Shown one piece after another: positions 11,560 to 23,210 of a stretch of 64,000 bases of DNA (position 1 is its first letter; each line of letters opens with the position of its first letter). The position numbers were made by a program, and so were the translations under genes. The DNA is from Saturnia japonica. Lineage: Eukaryota > Arthropoda > Insecta > Lepidoptera > Saturniidae. The stretch spans positions 5,974,501 to 6,038,500 of the forward strand of contig CM065321.1 of the NCBI GenBank assembly GCA_033032175.1, read 5' to 3'. A model generated the notes under the pieces. That model did not search any database and was not told the DNA's origin. It saw nothing but the letters and a program-made list of their open reading frames with translations.

Positions 11560-11652
11560 GAACTGTCAATAATTGTATAAAAATAAAATTACGGGATGTA
11601 AGTAACTACTCCGTAATATCAAAATCACGCGGAGCCGCGGGCACACCGCTAG
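11560..11652 (+). mobile_element. Helitron-like family A, 3' end
   Basis: Ends with hairpin-forming 'cgcggagccgcgggcacacc' and then gCTAG followed by T, the Helitron 3' signature used by the other copies. The upstream part is not recognisable. Confidence 0.5.
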
Positions 11653-12229
11653 TATCTCAGACTATGGCAATTTCGTAATATAAAAAACTGTTGTTCAAAT
11701 TTTATCTTAAAAAGAATTGATATGAGGAATGGGCCGTTTAATTCCAATTGTTGGACATGTACTGTGAAGATATGGAATCGCCTCTCGGTCAGAATAGTAT
11801 CCCCTCCCACCTACGATGTACAAACAATGTGTGCACGGGTACAGCTCATGAATAATAAAAATATATACATTTCTATTTATTGGTTTTATTGAAAATTTTG
11901 TTAAGATAAAACAATTTGGATTAATTGGTTACTATATTTACCCGTTATTTAAGAAAATATTTTATATTTATTACATTACCTAAACGCAATTTATAGACCA
12001 TACAAATGTCCATTCGTGTAAGAATGCATTTTAAATGTACTTCATACTAAATTTCATTAAATTCAGTCCAGTAGTTTTTGCGTGATTGGGGTTTTAATGT
12101 ACAAACAGACAGACAAATAAGAATTCCAAAAACTATCGAAATGTAATTTGTTCATGATTTAGGCATATTTAAAGTGAAAACAGATTTATTTGTACAATAA
12201 ATAAGCTTTTAAAATTGATAAATGATTTA
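11653..12229. other. Intergenic; retroposon-tail scrap at 11990-12130
   Basis: 'tttcattaaattcagtccag', 'tttttgcgtgattgg' and 'caaacagacagacaa' form the usual 3' tail of an insect retroposon. The bases at 12202-12216 (taagcttttaaaatt) recur at 14816-14830, flanking duplication copy 1. Confidence 0.4.
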
Positions 12230-12659
12230 GATTGATACTTAGTTCTTTTACAAAATAATCGATATATACTAGCGTATTTGCAAACAATCTATATTTTATC
12301 ACCACAACAAGAACATTAATTTTGTTTTTATTTTTATCTACCTAATAATGGAAATGTTCGTCTGTATGACGTTCTTAATAGATTAAAAATATATGAAGGC
12401 ATTTTTTTTCTTGATTAAGTGTTTTGACGCTTCACTACGATAATGTCCTGAAAATCTACCACAAAACATTAAATTTAGGAAGCAAAAGTTTATTTTATAT
12501 TTTAAATGCATATAAATAATTAATGTTCTTTAAATTAAGAAGATAGTAAAAATTTAAATTTTATTTATTAAAAATAAAAAAAAATTGTGTACGGTCAGCG
12601 GACCCCCGTATGGAACGGAGATAGCATCAACTAAAAATAAACAAGTAAAATATTAAGTA

Positions 12660-12807
12660 CTGGCTGTGCCCGCGGCTTCGCTCACGTGGACTACAGAATG
12701 ACGTCGATCGAGCACACGCGCGAAACTTGCTCCCCTGCTCCCGGTTATTTTAAAGACAAAAATGCGTATAAGTAGTGGGTATTCCTTACTAGATAGATAT
12801 TAATATA
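12660..12807 (-). mobile_element. Helitron-like family A, 3' end (in copy 1)
   Basis: On the minus strand it ends ..GAAGCCGCGGGCACAGCCAG (CTAG changed to CCAG) and shares 'aacttgctcccctgctcccg' with the complete family A copies at 55093 and 57827. The rest of the element is missing; family B abuts it. Confidence 0.65.
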
Positions 12808-13463
12808 CTAGCTGTGCCCCTCGGTTTCACCCGAGTTTTTATCTAACAAATACCGCGCCGCCAACGCGACGGACCCATGTAATCATAATTGTTATCACTT
12901 CTCGCAAGTACAAATTATTTTAATTTTTCATTTTCTCCTAAACTATGTGTCCTAATTACATACTATAAAAAGAAAAATTTAAATTGTCTTTATGATGAAA
13001 TAACTTTGGTTCGTAAGAATTAATATAATAAGCCTAAAAATAAATCTCAAAACCAATTTTTAATCTTCAACATAAAAACACGCAAAATACCTTATTGTGG
13101 TTTCTGCTATTAAGAAATAGGCATATGTTACCGGAGAAATTATTTAGATATACTAAAGAACAATATTTTTGTAGAATATTATATTTACGTATCACTAACC
13201 ATTACGCCAGCGCATGTTCGCGCATGCGCAAAGCAGTTCGGGAACACTTTCACTTCGACTTACTTAAACAAAACTCAATATTTAAGGCTAGCTGAGAGGT
13301 TTAGCTTAGTTCCAGATAGCCTATACTATTCTTAGTGAATCTGGCTATCATATAAAAAAAGAATTTTTCGAATCCGACTGCTACCCGTTGTCCAGAGATT
13401 ACTATGTTTAAATAAACAAAACAAAAAAACTCGTCCGTTTTACTAAATTATTAATAGTATAGA
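12808..13463 (-). mobile_element. Helitron-like family B, complete ends (in copy 1)
   Basis: On the minus strand it starts A/TCTATACTATTAATAATTT and ends with a hairpin (CTCGG gtgaaa CCGAG) followed by GGGCACAGCTAG/T. The TC start, CTAG end, subterminal hairpin and A/T flanks are the Helitron hallmarks. It carries no Rep/helicase, so it is non-autonomous. A 66-codon frame at 13095-13295 lies in the body and is not a gene. Confidence 0.72.
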
Positions 13464-13639
13464 TATACACGGACTGACCTCGGAACACGACAAACCAAAA
13501 GAAAATCATACATGTGTTTAACACTATGTATGGTGATAGCGATCCCTACCACCCTGCTATATTACTGTATATACACTGACTAATCTCTGAACACGATAAA
13601 CCAAAAGAAAATTATAGATGGTTTTTTTCTTTCTCACTG

Positions 13640-13840
13640 ACTATTTTGTTAGCCTAAGGGGCCCTAAAGAAATAGAGCCACTGATGGCTTTGACAGCTTC
13701 ACCAGGCTTGGAGGCGAACGCTTAAGGCATTCAGCCGCGAAAGCGTGAGCAACATGCGCACAAAGGTGCCAAAGTGGCCGGACGTCTGCTTGGGCTGTTA
13801 CCGCGGTTGTGAAAAGGTCGCGAACTGACTAATTCCCTAT
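13640..13840 (+). repeat. Dispersed repeat family L (in copy 1)
   Basis: 'ttagcctaaggggccc', 'cttaaggcattcagccgcga' and 'gcttgggctgttaccgcggt' match the minus-strand copy at 62750-62960 in the same order. Confidence 0.6.
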
Positions 13841-15839
13841 CCGTAGAAAATTTGAGCTATACTAACACATACATATAACATGTCCCTGCCTCTAGGAGAA
13901 AAAAATGAACATTTGTATATGTGTTTAGTATCCTGGAAACATGATCGAAAGTAACTATCGTAAAAAAAGAAAAAAAAAGGTCCCTTACAGGATCTATGTA
14001 CTTATGTGGTGTGCACGTATGTATGTACATATTGTGTGTAATGATGTGTGTGGGTAGCTACGTGATTGCAAGTGCAGTGTCACCAGTACCGCGCGAGCGG
14101 CTGTATGACTCAAGGGTTCTACACCGAGGGAACAGACCTAGGCTTGAGTTGACGTAAGAGAGGGAGGACGTGACGGGTTATCGGGAGTGAAATTAGCCAC
14201 CCATCCCCTGCGGAGGGAACGGTGGTTTCGCGGGCGTGGGCGCGAGCACGCTTTGCTTGGAGAGACGGTGGAGTAGTATTGGTTTATTTCCTCGATCTTA
14301 TAAACGGGATCGGTGAAGATATTCGCGGGCGGAGTTGTTCGCGGGGGATGTTCGGTTTTGGGGTTTAAGTCGCGGCAGCTTTCACCAACAGATTCACGTG
14401 ATTCGAAGCAGTGTCGAAGTACGATCGCGTAAGATATTCAATTTACAATTCGACCAACGTACCAAGGGGCTTTGTTAATTTTACGTAAGAATCGGGTTTA
14501 GAGGATTTGGAATTTATTAATGTTGATCTTTGACGTATGTGCGAATGTAGCGCAGCTTATATGTCATGATAGGAAGGACATATGTCTTGTATAATGTAAG
14601 CTTATGTCTCAGGAACATTTTGCTTAGTATCAAGGGGTGCAGTCTATGTGTATTGTAAATCACCCTTATTTTTTAAAACACGAAATACTGTTATTTCTTC
14701 CTAAAAGCATAAATATGAATTTTCATCCCTAAATTTAGAAATAGTGGGATCTTCATACAATCTTCCATCCCCTATTTCACCTCTTAAAGTTTTATTTTCA
14801 CAACATAAGGTAAGCTAAGCTTTTAAAATTAATTGAATAGAATCAATTAATTAAATTGACATTTTTGAACACAAAAAAAAAAAGACTAAACGAAGTAATA
14901 AATTATATGCAGTAAGATCAGTATTTTAATTGTAAGGAATTTTGATCTTACATAGATGACAATTTAATATTGTTCTAAAGGTTGTCTTTATTCCATAATG
15001 GGTTACACAATCATTATTTACTATTATTTATCTCTTCTCGATGTATACACCTGCTTGCAGCTTTAGATCCAGCATTATAACTCAAACTTATCAAATGAAG
15101 TTTACTTCACTCAATAATAACAATTTATTGTAAGAAAAAAAACAGAAATAATGTTAAATTTGTTAAAAACAACAAATACTTGCAAAATTTCAAACACTAC
15201 GTACCAAATAAATCAATAGATAACCAAAAAAACATATTAAAGTCTTCTTTTTCTTCCTAACTTGGCAACTAGTTCTCTTTATTGAAACCATTACTGGCAT
15301 TATCTTATCTTATAACTTAAAGTTAAAAAACTAAATTTATTGAATTAAAAATAAAAACCACAAGACGTCACTTCAAGATCCCGCTAAAACTCACAAATGA
15401 AATTCGTAAGTAAAATACTATTTATTCAAAATCTTCTTTTTTTTTTCAAATTACATAATACTGGTATATATGGCCAGTATGAAATAGAAATATATTTTCT
15501 GTTATTCTACCTTTTTAATGCGTTCTTCTAAATTAATGCCTATGACTGTTTAATGGGTGGCATTTTTTGTGATCCAGAAAACAAGAACCCTTTAGAAAAT
15601 TCCACTCTTTATTACCTATTAGCTATCGTTTTCATTTGTGTGAGACAAAATTATATATAGGAAACATATAAAACCAGGAAAGACGAAAGACAATCAAGAC
15701 ATTTTGTCAATCTTTAGGTGTCGGCATTTTTTTCTCTAATAGCTACAGTTTTACACAGCGTATTTTCTTTTCTGCGAAAGAATCTATTAGCTCATAAAAG
15801 TCCATACTAAAGGCAATTTTATTTTCTATGACCATATGA

Positions 15840-15990
15840 TTTTGGCGCCCTCTGAAACTGCCGCCCGGGGCTCCCCCTCCCAGATCCGGGGCTGCTAGTG
15901 ATATCTAAGGTATTACAAGCGTCCATAGGCTGCGGTAACTGCTTTTCATCAGGTGGGCCGAATGCTGGTATTCCACCACTGTTGTAAAAA
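15840..15990 (-). repeat. Dispersed repeat family C, partial
   Basis: The complement of 'ggcccacctgatgaaaagca' and 'gcctatggacgcttgtaata' ends in a poly-A/T run near 15985. A minus-strand frame across it (15819-16061) is a translated repeat, not a gene. Confidence 0.55.
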
Positions 15991-16414
15991 AAATTGATAA
16001 ATAAAATGTAAATAAGGAAAATGCCTATGAAAATGTGAAAACAAAATCCCCACGATAACATTAGGTATAACTACTGTATAATCGAGATTGATATCTTATT
16101 TAAAATAGTATAATTAATATAAATCAATCAATTAATTATGATTACTATGGTAATGACTAATTTAGCTGGATACATCTATCTATTTACTTGCGGAGTCACG
16201 ATTATTGCGAATTTTCGACTAGCAAGAACATAGTGTCCATTTAACATCGATCAATAGCAATAAGCAGTATCGATTAATTGATAGATCGAGGTTAATCTAC
16301 CGATTTTTTTTAAAATGAAAAGTAGATATAACTTTGCGCTAATGGCCTTTTTTTAGTTCATCAAGGAATACAATTAACAAACGCTAAACTTTTTAAAAAA
16401 GTTAGGATTATCTA

Positions 16415-16600
16415 CTCATTCTGTGGATAGCGAATAACCTTTGTTTTTGAAGTGAAAATTTCCATAGCACCGTTGTGATTAGAAGCTCGATAAAACGAAA
16501 GGATGACACTAAAAACAGACAAACACACACACATCTATAGGATTTAACCTGCGAGAGAATTAAATATATAGAATACATTATACAGTGTTTCCTAATATCT
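16415..16600 (+). repeat. Dispersed repeat family M
   Basis: 'tttttgaagtgaaaatttcc', 'gctcgataaaacgaaagg' and 'ataggatttaacc' recur at 24320-24450 (plus) and, reversed, at 27290-27460. Looks like a LINE 3' region. Confidence 0.5.
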
Positions 16601-16801
16601 CTATTACGAAGCCTTGGGAAAGGTGTCAGCCAGAGTGGTGTATTGTACAAGGTGTATCATTTATGTGAATATATTTATGTTTTCTGAAAGAAAGATTTAC
16701 GTTTTTCTCGTGTAACCTGCTCACATGTTTTTTTGTCGATTTCGTAGCTCAATGAGCTGAAGTAGATTCAGTACTAAGAAACAATCGATAGTCAATTGAT
16801 T

Positions 16802-19387
16802 GATTGATACTTAGTTCTTTTACAAAATAATCGATATATACTAGCGTATTTGCAAACAATCTATATTTTATCACCACAACAAGAACATTAATTTTGTTTT
16901 TATTTTTATCTACCTAATAATGGAAATGTTCGTCTGTATGACGTTCTTAATAGATTAAAAATATATGAAGGCATTTTTTTTCTTGATTAAGTGTTTTGAC
17001 GCTTCACTACGATAATGTCCTGAAAATCTACCACAAAACATTAAATTTAGGAAGCAAAAGTTTATTTTATATTTTAAATGCATATAAATAATTAATGTTC
17101 TTTAAATTAAGAAGATAGTAAAAATTTAAATTTTATTTATTAAAAATAAAAAAAAATTGTGTACGGTCAGCGGACCCCCGTATGGAACGGAGATAGCATC
17201 AACTAAAAATAAACAAGTAAAATATTAAGTACTGGCTGTGCCCGCGGCTTCACTCACGTGGACTACAGAATGACGTCGATCGAGCACACGCGCGAAACTT
17301 GCTCCCCTGCTCCCGGTTATTTTAAAGACAAAAATGCGTATAAGTAGTGGGTATTCCTTACTAGATAGATATTAATATACTAGCTGTGCCCCTCGGTTTC
17401 ACCCGAGTTTTTATCTAACAAATACCGCGCCGCCAACGCGACGGACCCATGTAATCATAATTGTTATCACTTCTCGCAAGTACAAATTATTTTAATTTTT
17501 CATTTTCTCCTAAACTATGTGTCCTAATTACATACTATAAAAAGAAAAATTTAAATTGTCTTTATGATGAAATAACTTTGTTTCGTAAGGATTAATATAA
17601 TAAGCCTAAAAATAAATCTCAAAACCAATTTTTAATCTTCAACATAAAAACACGCAAAATACCTTATTGTGGTTTCTGCTATTAAGAAATAGGCATATGT
17701 TACCGGAGAAATTATTTAGATATACTAAAGAACAATATTTTTGTAGAATATTATATTTACGTATCACTAACCATTACGCCAGCGCATGTTCGCGCATGCG
17801 CAAAGCAGTTCGGGAACACTTTCACTTCGACTTACTTAAACAAAACTCAATATTTAAGGCTAGCTGAGAGGTTTAGCTTAGTTCCAGATAGCCTATACTA
17901 TTCTTAGTGAATCTGGCTATCATATACAAAAAGAATTTTTCGAATCCGACTGCTACCCGTTGTCCAGAGATTACTATGTTTAAATAAACAAAACAAAAAA
18001 ACTCGTCCGTTTTACTAAATTATTAATAGTATAGATATACACGGACTGACCTCGGAACACGACAAACCAAAAGAAAATCATACATGTGTTTAACACTATG
18101 TATGGTGATCGCGATCCCTACCACCCTGCTATATTACTGTATATACACTGACTAATCTCTGAACACGATAAACCAAAAGAAAATTATAGATGGTTTTTTT
18201 CTTTCTCACTGACTATACTGTTAGCCTAAGGGGCCCTAAAGAAATAGAGCCACTTATGGCTTTGACAGCTTCACCAGGCTTGGAGGCGAACGCTTAAGGC
18301 ATTCAGCCGCGAAAGCGTGAGCAACATGCGCACAAAGGTGCCAAAGTGGCCGGACGTCTGCTTGGGCTGTTACCGCGGTTGTGAAAAGGTCGCGAACTGA
18401 CTAATTCCCTATCCATAGAAAATTTGAGCTATACTAACACATACATATAACATGTCCCTGCCTCTAGGAGAAAAAAATGAACATGTGTATATGTGTTTAG
18501 TATCCTGGAAACATGATCGAAAGTAACTATCGTAAAAAAAGAAAAAAAAAGGTCCCTTACAGGATCTATGTACTTATGTGGTGTGCACGTATGTATGTAC
18601 ATATTGTGTGTAATGATGTGTGTGGGTAGCTACGTGATTGCAAGTGCAGTGTCACCAGTACCGCGCGAGCGGCTGCATGACTCAAGGGTTCTACACCGAG
18701 GGAACGGACCTAGGCTTGAGTTGACGTAAGAGAGGGAGGACGTGACGGGTTATCGGGAGCGAAATTAGCCACCCATCCCCTGCGGAGGGAACGGTGGTTT
18801 CGCGGGCGTGGGCGCGAGCACGCTTTGCTTGGAGAGACGGTGGAGTAGTATTGGTTTATTTCCTCGATCTTATAAACGGGATCGGTGAAGATATTCGCGG
18901 GCGGAGTTGTTCGCGGGGGATGTTCGGTTTTGGGGTTTAAGTCGCGGCAGCTTTCACCAACAGATTCACGTGATTCGAAGCAGTGTCGAAGTACGATCGC
19001 GTAAGATATTCAATTTACAATTCGACCAACGTACCAAGGGGCTTTGTTAATTTTACGTAAGAATCGGGTTTAGAGGATTTGGAATTTATTAATGTTGATC
19101 TTTGACGTATGTGCGAATGTAGCGCAGCTTATATGTCATGATAGGACGGACATATGTCTTATATAATGTAAGCTTATGTCTCAGGAACATTTTGCTTAGT
19201 ATCAAGGGGTGCAGTCTATGTGTATTGTAAATCACCCTTATTTTTTAAAACACGAAATACTGTTATTTCTTCCTAAAAACATAAATATGAATTTTCATCC
19301 CTAAATTTAGAAATAGTGGGATCTTCATACAATCTTCCATCTCCTATTTCACCTCTTAAAGTTTTATTTTCACAACATAAGGTAAGC
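16802..19387 (+). repeat. 2,586-bp direct duplication, copy 2
   Basis: See copy 1 at 12230. On the right, homology to copy 1 stops at 'ggtaagc' (19387), but here the underlying older repeat carries on to its natural end near 19545 (acagacagagttactttcgc..taatattagta). This suggests copy 2 is the parental locus. Confidence 0.92.
17232..18035 (-). mobile_element. Helitron-like A end plus complete B (in copy 2)
   Basis: The counterpart of 12660-13463 shifted by 4,572: A fragment 17232-17379 and B element 17380-18035, with the same TC and CTAG ends and hairpin. The frame at 17667-17867 encodes exactly the same 66 residues as the one in copy 1. Confidence 0.7.
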
Positions 19388-19545
19388 CAATGCCTTTCTT
19401 TAAGGTCCAATATATCTCTATACCAAAATTCATCAAATTTTATTTGATGCGTTCTTCGTACAAACCTTCATCGTCTATTTCAGGGCGTGAAATGCAACAG
19501 ACAGGACAGACAGAGTTACTTTCGCATTTATAATATTAGTATGAA
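19388..19545 (+). repeat. Retroposon tail continuing from copy 2
   Basis: 'ctctataccaaaattcatca' and 'acagacagagttactttcgc', then an AT-rich end, is the common lepidopteran retroposon 3' tail. It runs on without a break from the duplicated block. Confidence 0.5.
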
Positions 19546-20294
19546 TTATTCATTTCATTATATTGTCGTTCTCTATGGTGTCAGTAAATTACCCAATAGC
19601 AGAATAACGACAACAGTTTATAATAATACATTTTTGAAATTAATTCTCTCTCTCTGCTATACCTTTCTTTGTTTCTCTTTAACTGAGACTTTAGCATGGT
19701 AAAAATAGCAAAAGATCGATTGTTGTGGTGTCCTTTTTGTTTTCTATAATAGGGATTTTTATATTGTTAACAGAAATCTGAAAAGTGAATAAAAGACGGT
19801 CAATTTTTTGGAGAGCTCGGCCTTTTAGACCTCGATTTATTGTGAATCGATACATCAGAGTTAAATTCGAATTGATCTTTTTCGGAATGAATTGCCTAGC
19901 AGCGATGCGGCACTCGACTTGCTTGCGTGATTATATCCAACCTAGGGTGACCACTTATTAATATGATTTATTATATATATGTGTGGTCAACTCATACCTA
20001 TTGGAAAGTTCCAAATTCTCTGAAACTGTACATTCTTTAACTTTATGTAAACTTTCAATAATCATCATTTTACAAACCAGTTTCCAAGTTTCAGCCAATA
20101 CTACTGAAGACAAACAGACAAACAGACAAAAATTCTAACAATCATTGTTTTGGATTCTCCTGCGTTTATAGAGACCCCCAATAATAGTTTTTTTCATATA
20201 TCTTCTATGTACAGACATCGATCAGTTACGTTTTTATTATATGTATAGATATAGAATAGATAGAAGAAGATATAGAAGATATAGAATAGATATA
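19546..20294. other. Intergenic; simple repeat at 20245-20300
   Basis: No gene is recognised. A purine-rich (gatagaagata)-like low-complexity run lies at 20245-20300. The stretch at 20090-20180 resembles another retroposon tail (ccaagtttcagccaatact, then a caaacagacaaacagac run). Confidence 0.4.
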
Positions 20295-20525
20295 GATTCT
20301 TGCTGATATATTTGTAGGTCTTTTTAATGTCTATAATTATGTAGTACATTGATCTCATATATCTCATATGGTTAATAACTTTAATCATGGGTTTTTTGTT
20401 ATACTTAGGTATCGTATATACTTTTACATGTAAAAATAAAGTATATTACTTATATATATCTTAATACTAAAAACCTATTATTTTGAGATTACAAACAGAC
20501 ACTTCAATTTTATTAGTTGTAATAA
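20295..20525 (-). mobile_element. Helitron-like family A, fragment
   Basis: Shares 'ctataattatgtagtacatt', 'taggtatcgtatatactttt' and 'acaaacagacacttcaattt' with the complete family A copy at 57827-58350. The CTAG half is missing. Confidence 0.6.
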
Positions 20526-20589
20526 TTTTAAAAATCAGTTAGTAACATTCTTAAGAACAGATCGATGTACGTATGTTTTATTTATACAA

Positions 20590-21060
20590 CCGGCCGCAAA
20601 TTGTTTGTTTGTTTCTTTGTTTAATCACGCTAACATCCAGATGTTAGTTAGTTCCAGAACTACCAGTCCAATTCGAAAAATGATAGCTAATTTCACGAGG
20701 AATAGTAGAAGCCACCTAACATTAGGCTATAACTCTGAGCCAGCTTTAAATATTTATTTTTGTTAAGTCGGAAGTAGAAGTATTCCTGAACTGCTTTATC
20801 CGCGTGATGATACGTAAATACAATGTTCTACAAAATATTGGTCCATTGTATATCTATAACGATTGTTTGCGATAGCATATGCATATCTCTTATAAATAAG
20901 CCACAATAACGTATTTTGTGACAGAAATTTGTTGAATATTAAAAAACTATTTATGAGCATTAAGTATTTTTTAAGCATGGCTTAACAATCCTCACGAACA
21001 AAAGTTACTTCGTCATAAAGACAATTTTATGAAGTTAAACTTTGAAGAACAGTTATTTGA
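20590..21060 (+). mobile_element. Helitron-like family B, fragment
   Basis: Reverse complement of the family B body: 'ttagttccagaactaccagt', 'gaggaatagta', 'cctgaactgctttatccgcg' and 'cgaacaaaagttacttcgtc' appear in reverse order. Both termini are decayed. Confidence 0.6.
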
Positions 21061-21404
21061 CACTTAAAATACGAACATAATTAACACAACACATTACAAG
21101 AGATTACAAAAAAAAATTACTAATTAAATTTATACATACAAAAGCCGTACTTAAGATCTAAAGGGACCTCAGCTCAGCATATGCTATAGCGCTGGTTTTC
21201 AGCCGGGCCCAAACTACATACTAAAAGCCTCAGATTAGACCAGACCATGATCATTAATGCATAGAGACAGGAGTTGGTGGCAAAAAGAAAGGAAGAACAT
21301 GTCAAAAGTTTTTTACACCAAAAAGAACATTACCTATGAATAACCAATATTGGTACATAAAAGATTAAAAAGTTTAAAAAGATGCTCTGTGCCGAAACTT
21401 ACCT
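21061..21404. other. Intergenic, nothing recognised
   Basis: AT-rich; part of it may be the 3' region of the LINE to the right. Confidence 0.3.
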
Positions 21405-22410
21405 GTAAATTTAAAATGTATTCATTAATTTTATACTTAAATGTACGTACAGATCTAGCAATATGTAAAGGTGGAGGAATATTGTTTCAGACCTTAGCAG
21501 CAGCATATTTAAAACTACCTCTAGCTACTGTAGTTCTGTGTTTTGGAATTATGAGGCGAGACAATCTAGTACGACTTGACCAGGTTAACTTTTCCAAAAG
21601 GTACACGGATTTGCCCATCTTGATAACACCAAAAAGAAGTGCAGCTAGGTGAACCTATCGTCTATTAGCCATGCGCATTATTTTTACCTTATTCGAAAAT
21701 GATGTTACATGATTTCTGGGAGGAACATTAAAGAAGAATCTAGCGCACGCATTCTGTACCCACTGAACTAAGTTGCTCGTTCTAGCCAGAAGCCGCGGCC
21801 CATAAACGACATCCATAAAATTCAGCTTCGAGAGAACAAGAGAGTCTATCAGAGCTATCCGAAGTTGTTGACTCAAATATTGTCGCGTCTTATATAGTAT
21901 TTTAAGACGAAAAAAACAATTCCTTGCAACGTTTTTAATATGAGACTCGAAACGCAGCTCCGAATCCATTAAAAGGCCTAAGTTGCGTGCTTCTTGTGTG
22001 CACTCTACAGTTTTACCTGCTTTAAGAATATTCGGATTTTTAGCAGTTATTTTTACTATCTGATATTTTGTACCAAGACCCATAAACTTACATTTCAGTG
22101 GGTTTAATATAAGCGAAATACAAGATGACCACTCCAAAATCCTTTGCATATCTTCATTAATTTTATTTACCGCATCGATAGTATCCCCTGGCCTAAACGA
22201 AAAGTATAACTGTAAATCGTCAGCATATAAATGGCACTTACAATTCTGTGTGGATTTAACTAGGTCTGCACTATATAGGATAAACAGAATTGGCCCTAAA
22301 ATAGACCCTTGAGGAACACCTCGAGTAATTTCTGATTTAGATGAGTAGATTTCTGCACCATCCCGACCATGAAGTTCAACGTACCGATTTAGGAGATATT
22401 GGAATATTAA
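21405..22410 (-). pseudogene. Non-LTR reverse transcriptase, C-terminal half
   Basis: The minus strand is open from about 22410 to a stop at 21655. Seen in order: a QYLLNRYVEL lead-in, GVPQGSILGPILF (about 22330-22290), catalytic YADD (about 22225), a MQRILEW..NPLKC block, a KTVECTQEARNLGLLMDSE block, and the thumb domain. After the stop, coding sense continues in the same style (VHLAALLFGVIKMGK near 21640, RTRLSRLIIPKHRT near 21555) with further stops to about 21410. The reverse transcriptase palm is intact, but the 5' half, endonuclease and untranslated regions are absent, so it is a 5'-truncated dead copy. Jockey/CR1-like; clade uncertain. Confidence 0.88.
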
Positions 22411-22414
22411 AATA

Positions 22415-22553
22415 AGTAATTTGTACTTGCGGGAAGTGAGAACAATATGATAGGCAACACGGGTGCGTTAGCGGCGCGGCGCGGTGCGGCGCGGTGCGAT
22501 GGGCAATTAGTTAAATAAATTTAACACGGTTAAAACCGTGGGGTAAAGCTACT
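22415..22553 (+). mobile_element. Helitron-like family B, 3' end
   Basis: Ends with the perfect hairpin CACGGTT-AA-AACCGTG followed by gggtaaagcta, a decayed GGGCACAGCTAG. It includes a (gcggc/gcggt) GC-rich run at 22470-22500. The LINE fragment stops exactly where it starts, so the Helitron or a later break truncated the LINE. Confidence 0.6.
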
Positions 22554-23039
22554 TAGTTAATAAATTGACCTATTCACCTATTCAATATTCCGCACCTAAA
22601 ATTGTACAAGAAATAACAGATAAGTGGTATACAAAACCATGTTTATTATTCTTAGTAATTGAAATGGTTTTATCTATGAAATTATCTAAAATATAGATAG
22701 TCGTCTAGAACATCCGGTCAGATTAAAATGATTTATTGGGTAAATAATAAGGAAAAATATATTTAAATTATTTATCAACATAGAAATCGAAGTAGATACT
22801 AGCGATTGGCACTACAAAGGTGCTCTTCCATTTTTCACGTTTTATAATATTATTATTATTTCAACGTAGATTATAAATATTGAATATTTGGAATAAGTAT
22901 ATTACTTTAAATGCAATACTAATGCCAGATTGTAAATGTTCTCGACATTCCAAGAGAAATCAAAAGCTTAACCACAGCGCCAATTCATTACGTACTTACT
23001 TATTGGTGATTTCAAATACTAAACAAACTATAGGTAAGG
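22554..23039. other. Intergenic, nothing recognised
   Basis: AT-rich with no coding or repeat signal that I can support. Confidence 0.35.
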
Positions 23040-23210
23040 GGATAGGTCCACAGCGGCACAGCTTCAGGGTATAGCAAAGATATAAAGCGAACTTCTTTGT
23101 TCGTGCCGAGATGTAGGTTACTTTAAAGCTGTGACTCCGAACCTCAGGGACAGGAAGGACTTAGATTGTAGAGGTTTTCAGAAACGCTCACCGAGGCAAT
23201 GTCCAATATT
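23040..23210 (-). pseudogene. Non-LTR retrotransposon C-terminal fragment
   Basis: The complement contains 'ggttcggagtcacagcttta', 'aacctacatctcggcacgaa' and 'tttgctataccctgaagctg', which parallels the LINE tails at 4290-4500 and 35840-36136 at DNA level. It is short, broken and inactive. Confidence 0.45.

Larger units (their letters stand above)
12230..14815 (+). repeat. 2,586-bp direct duplication, copy 1
   Basis: Base-for-base collinear with 16802-19387: the offset is 4,572 at both ends and at the internal points checked. I counted about 17 substitutions and no net indel, about 99.3% identity. It contains a Helitron A end (12660-12807), a Helitron B (12808-13463), a family L repeat (13640-13840) and a GC-rich block (14100-14420) with no open frame. 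It ends inside an older repeat that continues unbroken past copy 2, so this copy looks derived. Confidence 0.92.
14816..16801. other. Spacer between the two duplication copies
   Basis: 1,986 bp of AT-rich sequence. It starts with taagcttttaaaatt, the 15-bp direct repeat also found left of copy 1. It contains a family C fragment (15840-15990, minus) and a family M repeat (16415-16600). No gene is recognised, and no LTR features (TG..CA ends, primer-binding site) make the pair look like an LTR element. Confidence 0.6.

Noticed and set aside
13095..13295. 66-codon frame identical to the one at 17667-17867
   Set aside because: It lies inside the body of a Helitron-like element, and the identity is explained by the recent DNA duplication, not by selection on protein.
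12230..19387. LTR retrotransposon with 2.6-kb LTRs
   Set aside because: No TG..CA ends, no primer-binding site or polypurine tract, no gag/pol in the 2-kb interior, and the right boundary of copy 1 falls inside an older repeat.
12230..19387. Uncollapsed haplotype duplication in the assembly
   Set aside because: The sequences flanking the two copies differ completely and one junction has a 15-bp direct repeat, which points to a real insertion. Long reads would still be needed to be sure.
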